Shown one piece after another: positions 8,125 through 15,754 of a stretch of 31,862 nt of DNA. Both the position numbers and the translations under genes were made by a program. The notes under the pieces were generated by a model. That model worked only from the letters and a program-made list of their open reading frames with translations, had not been told where the DNA came from and ran no database searches. Every line of letters starts with the position of its first letter. Within the stretch, counting starts at the first letter, position 1. Location: assembly GCA_049273835.1 (NCBI GenBank), contig JBASRM010000754.1, forward strand, positions 1-31,862, given 5' to 3'. Origin of the DNA: Onstottus_A sp049273835 (GTDB lineage: Bacteria > Acidobacteriota > Blastocatellia > UBA7656).

Positions 8125-10455
8125 ATGCTTTCTAAATCTCGCGTTGTTTCGTTTCTTTTCATTCTGATAGCCGGCGCATTTCTATTGTGCCGAGTGCATG
8201 CGCAACCGCAACAATGCGTGCTTAGTGGGCTGGTGCTTGATCCTGCGCGAGCGCCCGTCATGGGCGCCCAAGTAACGGCGACGCGCGACGGCATCCCCTC
8301 CTTTTCAACTGTTTCCGACCAGTTCGGAGCGTTTTCTCTAACGCTAAAACCCGGCAACACAACAATTAAGGTAAGCGCGCAAGGCTTCCAGGAAAACACC
8401 CAGGTCGTAAGCTTTAAACAAGCCGGCGTTCAAACAGTGGAAGTGATCTTGGAGGTTATGGCGCTCCACGACACGGTCACAGTAATCGCGGCCGACTACT
8501 TAGCCTTGAACACCAGCAGCGCGACAAAAACATCGAGGCCGCTGAGGGACATCCCGCAGTCCATTACCGTTGTTACGCAAGAGCAGATCAGGGATCAACA
8601 GCTATTGAGCATCGGAGATGTCGTGCGGTATGTGCCAGGTGTTACAGCTCATCAGGGCGAAAACAATCGTGATCAGATCGTCATTCGCGGCACCAGCTCG
8701 TCAGCTGACTTTTTTCTAAATGGCGTGCGTGACGATGTCCAGTATTATCGCGATCTCTATGATCTGGATCGGGTCGAGGTACTTAGAGGACCAAATGCGA
8801 TGATCTTCGGCAGAGGCGGTGGAGGCGGGGTGATAAACAGAGTAACCAAGGAGGCAGGCTTCACCCCGTTTCGCGAGCTATCACTTCTGGGCGGTTCGTA
8901 TGGGAACAAACGAGTCACCGGAGATCTTAACCAACCATTCAATGACAAGGTGACCTTTCGTATAAACGCGATGTACGAGAATTCCAACAGCTTTCGTCGT
9001 TTTGTGGACCTTGAACGGCACGGCATTAACCCGACCCTGACAATTATCCCTGGTAAACAAACCAGGATCACTGTGGGATATGAAAACTTTCGCGATCACC
9101 GAACGGCGGACCGTGGAATCCCATCTTTTTTGGGTCGACCGGCTGAAATCGATATTTCCACATTCTTCGGCAATCCGCACGAGAGCAGAGTGAGGGCGCT
9201 GGTAAATCTCGGGTCGGCAACCATCGAGCACCAGGCCGGCGGCCTCATTATTCGCAACCGCACACAATTGGGCAGCTACGACAAGTTCTACCAGAACTTC
9301 GTGCCCGGCGCGGTTACTGCCGATGAGACCCAAGTGACTCTTTCCGCGTATAACAACGCTACTGAGCGCCTGAACATATTTAACCAAACAGACCTGACCT
9401 ACGGTCTTTCCACCGGACGAATTCGACACGCGCTCTTGGGAGGGGTCGAATTCGGTCATCAACTGACTGACAACCTACGCAATACAGGCTTCTTCAATGA
9501 CACGGCGGCATCCATTATGGTGCCTCTTGCCAACCCAACAATCGACACGCTAGTGACGTTCCGGCAAGCCTCGACCGATGCGAACAACCATCTCGTGACT
9601 AACCTGGGAGCGGTCTACGCACAGGATCAGGTTGATATTTCGCGATATGTTCAGGTGGTCACAGGTCTGCGGTTCGACCGTTTCGACCTGAAATTTCATA
9701 ACAATCGCACCGGCGAGGATCTCCGCCGCATCGACAATCTGGTTTCGCCGCGTATCGGCCTTATTGTTAAGCCGGTTTCGAGTTTTTCACTTTACGGCAG
9801 TTACAGCGTGTCATACCTTCCAAGCTCGGGAGATCAATTCTCTTCCCTGACTACAATCACACAGCAAGTCAAGCCGGAAAAGTTCAGCAACTACGAGGCG
9901 GGCGTAAAATGGGACATATATCCCTCCCTCTCGTTCACAACCGCTATCTATCGGCTGAACCGAGTGAACACGAGAGCGGTGGATCCCAACGACCCCGCAA
10001 GGATCGTGCAAACCGGCAGCTCGCGCACCAACGGTTTAGAAGTGGGGTTGAACGGAATCATAACGCGAGCCTGGAGAATCGCCGGAGGATATGCGTATCA
10101 GGATGCGTTTATCAGTAAAGCCACCGCAGCCGCGCAAGAAGGGGCGCAACTGGCTCAAGTGCCGCATCACAACTTTTCCCTATGGAACAACTACCAGATC
10201 TTAACAAGGTTGGGAGCAGGCGTGGGGGTCATTCACCGGTCCGATATGTTCGCGGCGGTGGATAACAAGGTCACACTGCCAGGATACACCCGGGCGGATG
10301 CCGCGGTGTTCTTCTCTCTGACCGAGAGAATGCGGCTGCAAGTGAACCTGGAGAATTTGTTTGACAGGAGATACTTCGCCAACGCGGACGGCAACAACAA
10401 CATTTCGCCAGGCTCGTCGCGCGCGATTCGCATAGGGTTGACTGCGAGGTTTTAG
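8125..10455 (+). CDS. TonB-dependent siderophore-type outer-membrane receptor
   Basis: This outer-membrane beta-barrel imports ferric-siderophore-like ligands using TonB energy. The ATG at 8125 has GAGGGG at good spacing and gives 776 residues. A signal peptide (about residues 1-26, ending VHA/QPQQ) leads into a carboxypeptidase-regulatory-like beta domain (about 30-105). The plug domain has RPLRDIPQSITVVTQEQI, DVVRYVPGVTAHQGENNRDQ and VIRGTSSSADFFLNGVRDD, with VEVLRGPNAMIFGRGGGGGVIN closing it (each a family hallmark of the FhuE/FpvA-like group). The barrel ends LTARF with the terminal Phe typical of BAM substrates. No FecR/sigma pair, TonB-ExbB-ExbD or siderophore synthesis gene is adjacent, so the ligand cannot be told from context. 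Confidence 0.94.
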   Translation: MLSKSRVVSFLFILIAGAFLLCRVHAQPQQCVLSGLVLDPARAPVMGAQVTATRDGIPSFSTVSDQFGAFSLTLKPGNTTIKVSAQGFQENTQVVSFKQAGVQTVEVILEVMALHDTVTVIAADYLALNTSSATKTSRPLRDIPQSITVVTQEQIRDQQLLSIGDVVRYVPGVTAHQGENNRDQIVIRGTSSSADFFLNGVRDDVQYYRDLYDLDRVEVLRGPNAMIFGRGGGGGVINRVTKEAGFTPFRELSLLGGSYGNKRVTGDLNQPFNDKVTFRINAMYENSNSFRRFVDLERHGINPTLTIIPGKQTRITVGYENFRDHRTADRGIPSFLGRPAEIDISTFFGNPHESRVRALVNLGSATIEHQAGGLIIRNRTQLGSYDKFYQNFVPGAVTADETQVTLSAYNNATERLNIFNQTDLTYGLSTGRIRHALLGGVEFGHQLTDNLRNTGFFNDTAASIMVPLANPTIDTLVTFRQASTDANNHLVTNLGAVYAQDQVDISRYVQVVTGLRFDRFDLKFHNNRTGEDLRRIDNLVSPRIGLIVKPVSSFSLYGSYSVSYLPSSGDQFSSLTTITQQVKPEKFSNYEAGVKWDIYPSLSFTTAIYRLNRVNTRAVDPNDPARIVQTGSSRTNGLEVGLNGIITRAWRIAGGYAYQDAFISKATAAAQEGAQLAQVPHHNFSLWNNYQILTRLGAGVGVIHRSDMFAAVDNKVTLPGYTRADAAVFFSLTERMRLQVNLENLFDRRYFANADGNNNISPGSSRAIRIGLTARF

Positions 10456-10544
10456 GTTTCACTGTTTTTGAATTAATCAGAGCCGTGATTTCCAGCACCA
10501 CTCGCCTGAGGTGTGTTAGCAACGCTACCGTGGCATGCCGCTTC

Positions 10545-10744
10545 CTAATGGGGATTCCACAGGAAGCAAAAGCAAACAGCGAAGTCCGCTTTTTCGGATC
10601 CAACCGCCTGGCTGATGTGCACCTTAGCATCCTGTTTGTTAACAAACGGGCTGATCATGCTTGTCACCAGCACCGTGTCTCTGGCGAATCGCGCATTACG
10701 CGCGAGCGATTGACGTTCTCCGCCCTCCAGACTTCAACTCCCAT
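10545..10744 (-). pseudogene. Possible small gene with one-base frame disruption after start cassette B
   Basis: From ATG 10744 the direct frame gives MGVEVWRAENV and stops at codon 27 (10664). One base out of register, positions 10733-10545 read for 62 codons as SLEGGERQSLARNARFARDT, then VLVTSMISPFVNKQDAKVHI and on to a C-terminus FCFLWNPH. That frame looks more protein-like and would join the start as MGVE-SLEGG if a single base were restored. It is either a decayed gene, a sequencing or assembly slip, or a frameshifted product. No family is recognised. Confidence 0.35.
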
Positions 10745-10761
10745 GATTATTCTCCTTTCGT

Positions 10762-10836
10762 TCATACGGCTGCATTCAGTTGTTGATTGACGGCTGCTCG
10801 TCCGCCGTTTTCTTCATCGGCCTGGTCGGCCAACAT
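10762..10836 (-). other. 24-codon mini-ORF between the two cassettes
   Basis: ATG 10836 starts just after the seven-codon ORF and encodes 24 residues, MLADQADEENGG, then RAAVNQQLNAAV. Its stop overlaps the next ATG (10765) as ATGA, which reads in frame into cassette B. The segment AAVNQ also ends the preceding 14-codon frame (10939-10895, MGSRSKIGDAAVNQ), so the ends of these peptides are themselves repeated. No family is recognised; expression is unproven. Confidence 0.35.
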
Positions 10837-10838
10837 GA

Positions 10839-10862
10839 TTAATCACCTAATACATAGCCCAT
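10839..10862 (-). other. Seven-codon mini-ORF after start cassette A
   Basis: ATG at 10862 with AAGGAG at ideal spacing encodes only MGYVLGD before TAA. The next mini-ORF begins three bases after this stop. It may be a leader peptide, or the decayed start of a duplicated gene. Confidence 0.35.
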
Positions 10863-11106
10863 GATTGTTCTCCTTTCGTTCTGGTTAAGTTCGGTTATTG
10901 ATTGACGGCCGCGTCACCGATCTTCGAGCGCGAACCCATCGGCGCAGTAGGCCGCACAGCCGAACCTCGTTTCTAATCGCACCCGGTCGACTGCTTTCAC
11001 TATGTTCTGAAATTGATGTGCCCGTGTCCGGATGCTAGAATTTAGGATTCGCATGGGAGCCTCGGTGCTCACATGCGGTTCGCAGGGCCATCAGAGAGCG
11101 GGAACA

Positions 11107-13947
11107 ATGCCGGAAGACGTCATCAGCGTTCGGGGCGCGCGAGTCCATAATCTCAAGAACATCAGCGTCGATATTCCTCATGGCAAGCTCACCGTTATTA
11201 CCGGCGTGAGTGGATCGGGAAAATCAAGCCTCGCTTTCGACACAATATACGCAGAAGGCCAGCGACGCTATGTCGAAAGCCTATCGGCGTACGCGCGCCA
11301 ATTCCTGGAGCGCATGGACAAACCGGATGTCGATGAAATCATCGGCATTTGCCCGGCGATTTCAATTCGACAGAAAAACGCCACTCGGAACCCTCGCTCG
11401 ACCGTGGCAACTCAGACCGAAACATATGATTACCTTAGGCTGCTATTCGCCCGGATAGGTAAAACCTTCTGTTCGAATTGCGGCGAACCCGTCAAACGCG
11501 ACACTCCCGAGTCGGCCGCGGATGAAGTACTAGCGCTATCGGAAGGCACTCGGTTCTACGTGCTGTTCCCGGCGGCGGCAGGAATGAATGAAACAGCAGC
11601 AAGCACGAACGGCGGCGGCAAGAAGAAAAAACGATCGTCTAAAAAGTCCGGGGTGAGCGATCGCACACGCATCGATGCGCACTTGATGAGCTTGATGCAG
11701 CGAGGCTTCACCAGGCTGTACAAGGACGGGCGTATGATCGAGCTTGCTACCCCGGATAGCTACACCGGAAGCGACTTCGAAAACACCTTCGTGCTCGTCG
11801 ATCGCCTTATCGTCGGTCCCGACACTCGGGCGCGATTGGTTGATTCGCTAGAGGTCTGCTATCAAGCGGGGCACGGTCAGGCAATCATCGAGACTGCAAC
11901 CGAGGCTTGCACCCGGTTCCAGTTTTCAGAAGGATTCGAATGCAAGCGCTGCGCTATTCGTTATGCCGCCCCTGAGCCAAGATTGTTCAGCTTTAACAAC
12001 CCATTCGGCGCGTGCCGAACTTGTCAGGGGTTCGGCAACACCATAGGCCTCGACCTGAACCTTGTGATCCCGAACCGTGAACTGACCCTCGCTCAAGGCG
12101 TGGTCGAACCCTGGATGAAACCGCAGTACGACTGGGCGCAAAAGGAGCTCATTAGATTCTGCAAGCAGAACGGTATCCCTACCACGGTCCCGTTTCGCGA
12201 GTTGACCCGGGATCAGCAGAAGACGATAGTGCAGGGCCGCAACGGATTCGGTGGGGTGATTGGCTTTTTCGATTGGCTGGAGACCAAGAAATACAAGCTT
12301 CACGTACGAGTCTTCCTGTCGAAGTATCGAGGCTATTCGCTCTGTCCTGATTGCTCCGGCTCGCGGCTTCGAATTGAAGCACGGCTGGTGCGGGTCAGCG
12401 GCAAGACCCTGCCGGAAATCTGCGCGATGAGCGCGGCGGAGGCGGCCGACTTTTTCACAAATCTCACACTCAGCAAATCGGAATTCGAAATCGCCGCACG
12501 GCTGCTGGAAGAAATTCGAAATCGCCTGAAGTTTCTGATCGACGTCGGCCTGCAATATCTGACGCTCGACCGGCTGGCTTCAACACTTTCTGGTGGCGAG
12601 GCGCAACGCATACAGCTCGCAACAAATCTTGGGGCCTCGCTTGTGGGAGCGCTTTATGTTCTGGATGAGCCGTCGATTGGTTTGCATCCGCGCGATAATG
12701 CCAAGCTCATTCGCATTCTGAAGAACCTCCGCGACATCGGCAACACAGTCCTGGTTGTCGAGCATGAACCCGAGATGATGTTGGCTTCCGACAGGCTGAT
12801 CGACATCGGACCCGGCGCGGGCGAGCTCGGCGGCGACGTAGTTTTTCAGGGCACCACTCAAGATATGATCAAGCGTGGGCAATCGCTAACCGCGAAATAC
12901 CTTCGGGGCGAGCTCGAAATAAAGGCGCCAAAGAATCGCCGTCTGATTGGCCCACGCGCGCTTGAAATTCGCAGCGCCAGCGCGCACAACCTGAAAAGCA
13001 TCGACGTGGACATCCCGCTTTCGATGATGGTTTGCATCACGGGTGTATCGGGTTCGGGAAAGTCGACACTGGTGCACGACATCATCTATGCCGGAATAAA
13101 GAAACAACGCGGCGAGTGGACAGGTCCCGTGGGCTCGGTCAGAAAGATCGACGGAGCACAGTATCTGGATGACGTGGTGCTTGTGGATCAATCTCCGATA
13201 GGCCGCACTCCCCGGTCGAATCCGGTTACCTACATAAAGGTCTACGACGCCATACGCGACCTGTTCGCTTCCACTCGCGAAGCGCAAGCGCACGGGTTTG
13301 ATTCGTCGCATTTTAGCTTTAATGTCCCCGGCGGACGCTGCGAGCGGTGCGAGGGAAACGGCGTGGAGATCAAGGAGATGCAGTTCCTCGCCGATGTTGA
13401 GCTGATTTGTGAAGAATGCAAAGGCATGCGGTTCAAGCCAGCGCTGCTGGATGTAAAGTACAAGGGTCGCTCAATTCACGACGTGCTCAATATGACCGTG
13501 CGTGAAGCGTTGCTGTTTTTTTCCAACGTGAACCGGATCGCGTCGCGTCTCCGGGTGCTGGATGACGTGGGACTCGGATATCTTAGATTGGGTCAATCGG
13601 CGACAACTCTCTCAGGCGGTGAGGCGCAGCGCGTGAAGCTGGCGGCATTCTTGTCGAGGCGAACGAGCGAGCGCACTTTGTACATCTTTGATGAGCCCAC
13701 CACTGGGCTTCACTTCGATGACATAAACAAGCTGCTCGCGGCATTCAGGCAATTGATTGAAGCCGGCGGGTCGATCATCATCATCGAGCACAACCTCGAT
13801 GTCATCAAGAGCGCGGATTGGATCATCGATCTCGGCCCGGAGGGAGGGGACGAAGGCGGCAACGTCGTCGCGATCGGCCCGCCATCCGCGATCGTTGAGT
13901 GCAACCAGTCGCACACCGGTCGGTTTCTTCGCAAGGTCTTGAAGTGA
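11107..13947 (+). CDS. uvrA: Excinuclease ABC subunit A
   Basis: UvrA is the damage-sensing ATPase of nucleotide excision repair, working with UvrB and UvrC. I chose ATG 11107 (946 residues, family-normal); the longer frame from 11032 adds 25 unconserved residues. There are two ABC halves: Walker A GVSGSGKSSLAF (Lys39) and GVSGSGKSTLVHD, signatures TLSGGEAQRIQLA and TLSGGEAQRVKLA, and Walker B VLDEPSIGLHPRD and IFDEPTTGLHFDD. Zinc-binding Cys sets are intact (CSNCGEP; CKRC with CRTCQGFG; CERCEGNG with CEECKG). The ABC-I insertion contains a low-complexity GGGKKKKRSSKK patch at about residues 177-190. It stands alone, with rpiB-like 55 bp downstream. Confidence 0.97.
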   Translation: MPEDVISVRGARVHNLKNISVDIPHGKLTVITGVSGSGKSSLAFDTIYAEGQRRYVESLSAYARQFLERMDKPDVDEIIGICPAISIRQKNATRNPRSTVATQTETYDYLRLLFARIGKTFCSNCGEPVKRDTPESAADEVLALSEGTRFYVLFPAAAGMNETAASTNGGGKKKKRSSKKSGVSDRTRIDAHLMSLMQRGFTRLYKDGRMIELATPDSYTGSDFENTFVLVDRLIVGPDTRARLVDSLEVCYQAGHGQAIIETATEACTRFQFSEGFECKRCAIRYAAPEPRLFSFNNPFGACRTCQGFGNTIGLDLNLVIPNRELTLAQGVVEPWMKPQYDWAQKELIRFCKQNGIPTTVPFRELTRDQQKTIVQGRNGFGGVIGFFDWLETKKYKLHVRVFLSKYRGYSLCPDCSGSRLRIEARLVRVSGKTLPEICAMSAAEAADFFTNLTLSKSEFEIAARLLEEIRNRLKFLIDVGLQYLTLDRLASTLSGGEAQRIQLATNLGASLVGALYVLDEPSIGLHPRDNAKLIRILKNLRDIGNTVLVVEHEPEMMLASDRLIDIGPGAGELGGDVVFQGTTQDMIKRGQSLTAKYLRGELEIKAPKNRRLIGPRALEIRSASAHNLKSIDVDIPLSMMVCITGVSGSGKSTLVHDIIYAGIKKQRGEWTGPVGSVRKIDGAQYLDDVVLVDQSPIGRTPRSNPVTYIKVYDAIRDLFASTREAQAHGFDSSHFSFNVPGGRCERCEGNGVEIKEMQFLADVELICEECKGMRFKPALLDVKYKGRSIHDVLNMTVREALLFFSNVNRIASRLRVLDDVGLGYLRLGQSATTLSGGEAQRVKLAAFLSRRTSERTLYIFDEPTTGLHFDDINKLLAAFRQLIEAGGSIIIIEHNLDVIKSADWIIDLGPEGGDEGGNVVAIGPPSAIVECNQSHTGRFLRKVLK

Positions 13948-14002
13948 GTATGCAATCCGGCTCTGACCGTTAAGATGTCGCTCCCGGGGACGAGGACCTT
14001 CA

Positions 14003-14638
14003 ATGGGCATCATCGACGAACGAGGCAAACACGTGATCACCGAGCGCGAGATTCAGACGGCGGTCACGGGAGATACGTTGCGAATAGATGAAACCGCGAT
14101 CCTGACTCCGCTTGCCCAGGACCTGGCCCGCGAACGCAGCCTCCGGATTGATCGCGTTCGACGGAGAAGCGAAGCGCGAAAGAAAAAGATTGCGCTCGGC
14201 GCCGATCATGGCGGGTTCGAGATGAAAGAAGAAATCAAACGGGTGCTCGCCGGCCTCGGCCACGACTATCAAGATTTCGGCACGCACTCGACTGAAGCCG
14301 TCGACTATCCCGACTACGCGCATCTCGTCGCCCACGCGGTGGCGAAGCGCAACTGCGACCTTGGAATCATGATAGACGGCGCGGGAATCGGTTCTTGTAT
14401 GGTCGCCAACAAGGTTCCCGGCGTGCGGGCGGCGATGTGTTATGACGAAGCGTCGGCGCGAAACAGCCGCGAACACAACGGTGCTAATGTGCTGACGCTG
14501 GGAGGAAAGATGATCTCGAACGATCTGATGCGCGAGATAGTCCGCGCCTGGTTGGGCACCGACTTGACCGAAGACCGCCATCGCCGCCGCGTTGATAAGA
14601 TCACCGCGATCGAGCGCGAGTACGTTAACGAGAAGTGA
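14003..14638 (+). CDS. RpiB/LacA/LacB-family sugar-phosphate isomerase-like protein with N-terminal extension
   Basis: Residues about 61-211 form an RpiB fold: KKIALGADHGGFEMKEEI, VDYPDYAHLVAHAVA, GAGIGSCMVANKVPGVRAAM, and SREHNGANVLTLGGKMI. RpiB interconverts ribose-5-phosphate and ribulose-5-phosphate. The E. coli catalytic Cys66 position (CGTGVG) is Asp here (DGAGIG). The position of the mycobacterial-type Glu is Ser, with a Cys one residue further on, so standard chemistry is doubtful. The first 60 residues are an extension (VITEREIQTAVTGDTLRIDE then AILTPLAQDLARERSL) resembling short N-terminal segments of some microcompartment-associated enzymes; that likeness is from memory. A GAGG ribosome-binding site supports the start. 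The family is sure, the exact substrate is not, so no symbol is given. Confidence 0.88.
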   Translation: MGIIDERGKHVITEREIQTAVTGDTLRIDETAILTPLAQDLARERSLRIDRVRRRSEARKKKIALGADHGGFEMKEEIKRVLAGLGHDYQDFGTHSTEAVDYPDYAHLVAHAVAKRNCDLGIMIDGAGIGSCMVANKVPGVRAAMCYDEASARNSREHNGANVLTLGGKMISNDLMREIVRAWLGTDLTEDRHRRRVDKITAIEREYVNEK

Positions 14639-14649
14639 TTTGTTCGTAA

Positions 14650-14975
14650 GTTCCCGAATCGCGGGTCAGGGTTCGGGGTTCGTAGTTCCGAATTCGTAGT
14701 TCCGGGTTCCGAGTTTGTGGTTCTGCGTTCGGGGTTCAGGGTTCGTGGTTCCGTGATTGAAGCATCCGAAATCTGGACCTCTGGAATCTTGAATCCGGAC
14801 ACTGAATCTGGTCTCTGAAATCTCGGCTCCGGAATCTGTCTGAAATCTGGAATCTGGAATCTATCTGGTCTGAAGTCTGGAATCTCGAATCTGGAATGAT
14901 CGAGAAGTGAACAACCGTGAACTCGGAACCCTAAACTCAGAACCCAGAACCACCAACCCGGAACCCTTCCTCCTG
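14650..14975. repeat. Low-complexity repeat island with complementary GGTTC and GAACC arms
   Basis: Three blocks follow one another. 14660-14755 is built of GGTTC/GGGTTC/AGTTCC variants. About 14765-14900 is built of TCTGGAATC/TCTGAAATC variants. 14915-14972 is built of GAACC/GAACCC variants. The first and third blocks are reverse complements in character; for example GTTCCGGGTT and GTGGTTCTG in the first pair with AACCCGGAAC and CAGAACCAC in the third. A long imperfect hairpin around the TCTGGAATC block is therefore possible. It lies between rpiB-like and the sigma factor gene and encodes nothing credible. Confidence 0.85.
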
Positions 14976-15089
14976 CCGCCAGAATCATCTTGCCCGAACC
15001 CTGCCGCCGCACCGGCGTTTGAATGTGCGACAAACAAAACCCTCAACACTTTGCTCGTATTCACGGTAGTTATTAATGGAGGAGCGAGG

Positions 15090-15110
15090 ATGACACCCAA
15101 TGCCAGGTGA
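15090..15110 (+). promoter_or_regulatory. Six-codon ORF with strong ribosome-binding site overlapping the sigma factor start
   Basis: GGAGGAG (15078-15084) sits at ideal spacing before ATG 15090, which encodes MTPNAR and stops at 15108-15110. The sigma factor ATG (15100) lies inside this ORF in another frame; its own Shine-Dalgarno would be the less well spaced GAGG at 15086-15089. Translation of the sigma factor may thus be coupled to, or reduced by, the mini-ORF. Confidence 0.4.
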
Positions 15111-15750
15111 AGTTGCTGAAATAACTCTGATGACCGACAGCCTCGGGTTGCCTGACAGTTCTGCGAACAGCGCCGTGTCGTCAATCGCTTCGATGATTGA
15201 ACTCGCGAAGGCGGGTGATGCAGCCGCGTTCGAACAGATAATCGACTGTTACCAGCGCAAAGTCCTCTCAACCTCCTGGCGTATGTTAGGCAATCAGGAA
15301 GACGCTCGCGACGCCGCCCAGGAAGTCTTCCTGCGAGTGTTCAAATATTTGCGCGGGTTCCGCGCCGACAAGGATTTTGCGGCATGGTTGTACAGGATCG
15401 TCATCAATGTATGCAACGATCAAATGCGAAAACGCGGCCGGCATGACCAGTTCACATCTTTTGAGACGGAACAGGAGCTAGGAAGCTTTGACGCTGTTGC
15501 CAGTGGCGAAGACGTCGAGGCTGCCGCGATACAGTCGCAGCAACAGACAATAATCACGCAGGCGCTCGCTACGCTTTCAAAAAAGGAGCGGGCAGCGATC
15601 GTGCTTCGCGACCTGGAAGGGCTTACTACCGAAGAAGTGGCGCGAATCCTGGGCTCGAGCCCGGCAACCGTGCGATCCCAAATCAGCTCGGCTCGCGTGA
15701 AGATCAAACTGTATCGGGACCGGGTGTTGATCCGAACGAGACGAGGTTAA
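15100..15750 (+). CDS. ECF (sigma-70 family, group 4) RNA polymerase sigma factor
   Basis: This extracytoplasmic-function sigma factor directs RNA polymerase to stress or envelope promoters. It is 216 residues long, with a 35-residue unstructured start. Region 2 (about 36-112) includes DAAAFEQIIDCYQRKVLSTS, DARDAAQEVFLRVFKYL and FAAWLYRIVINVCNDQMRKR. Region 4 (about 150-207) includes TLSKKERAAIVLRDLEGLTTEE, then VARILGSSPATVRSQISSAR, the helix-turn-helix for -35 recognition. ATG 15100 is the first possible start in frame, because a stop lies at 15091. It is followed after 4 bp by a zinc-finger anti-sigma gene, the standard regulatory pair, and then by a secreted protein, so the three form an operon. 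Confidence 0.93.
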   Translation: MPGEVAEITLMTDSLGLPDSSANSAVSSIASMIELAKAGDAAAFEQIIDCYQRKVLSTSWRMLGNQEDARDAAQEVFLRVFKYLRGFRADKDFAAWLYRIVINVCNDQMRKRGRHDQFTSFETEQELGSFDAVASGEDVEAAAIQSQQQTIITQALATLSKKERAAIVLRDLEGLTTEEVARILGSSPATVRSQISSARVKIKLYRDRVLIRTRRG

Positions 15751-15754
15751 TAAG

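Larger units (their letters stand above)
10742..10909 (-). repeat. Duplicated ribosome-binding-site and start cassette (two copies about 50 bp, 118 bp apart)
   Basis: Read on the minus strand, copy A (10909-10860) and copy B (10794-10742) both begin GCCGTCAATCAA. Both end GAACGAAAGGAGAAYAATCATG, a strong AAGGAG Shine-Dalgarno placed correctly before an ATGGG start. The middles diverge. Conservation concentrated on the Shine-Dalgarno and start, with differing downstream sequence, suggests duplicated translation-initiation units rather than a random repeat. Confidence 0.8.
10456..11106. other. 650-bp region without a conventional gene, holding a repeated start cassette and mini-ORFs on the minus strand
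   Basis: No family-recognisable gene is present between the TonB receptor and uvrA. The minus strand carries two near-identical ribosome-binding-site/ATG cassettes 118 bp apart, each followed by very short ORFs, and a downstream frame that reads like coding sequence but is one base out of register. A longer minus-strand frame (10271-10645) is mostly a shadow of the receptor gene. The uvrA promoter should also lie here. Confidence 0.6.

Noticed and set aside
7932..8135. 67-codon plus-strand ORF in the ribH-TonB gap
   Set aside because: It spans the likely TonB-receptor promoter and start, with no conserved features.
10271..10645. 124-codon minus-strand ORF downstream of the TonB receptor
   Set aside because: Half lies antisense inside the receptor; the remainder is in a different frame from the protein-like 62-codon reading.
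14655..14760. GGTTC motifs suggesting a tRNA T-arm
   Set aside because: The GGTTC repeats are part of a low-complexity island; no acceptor stem or anticodon arm can be assembled.
14440..15033. Long minus-strand ORF reading EPRTLNPERRTTNSEPGTTN
   Set aside because: It is antisense of rpiB-like plus the GGTTC/GAACC repeat island. Such NSEPRTLNPE-type translations are known artefacts of this low-complexity DNA.
14907..15110. 67-codon plus-strand ORF upstream of the sigma gene
   Set aside because: It begins in the repeat island (NNRELGTLNSEPRTTN) and has no ribosome-binding site.
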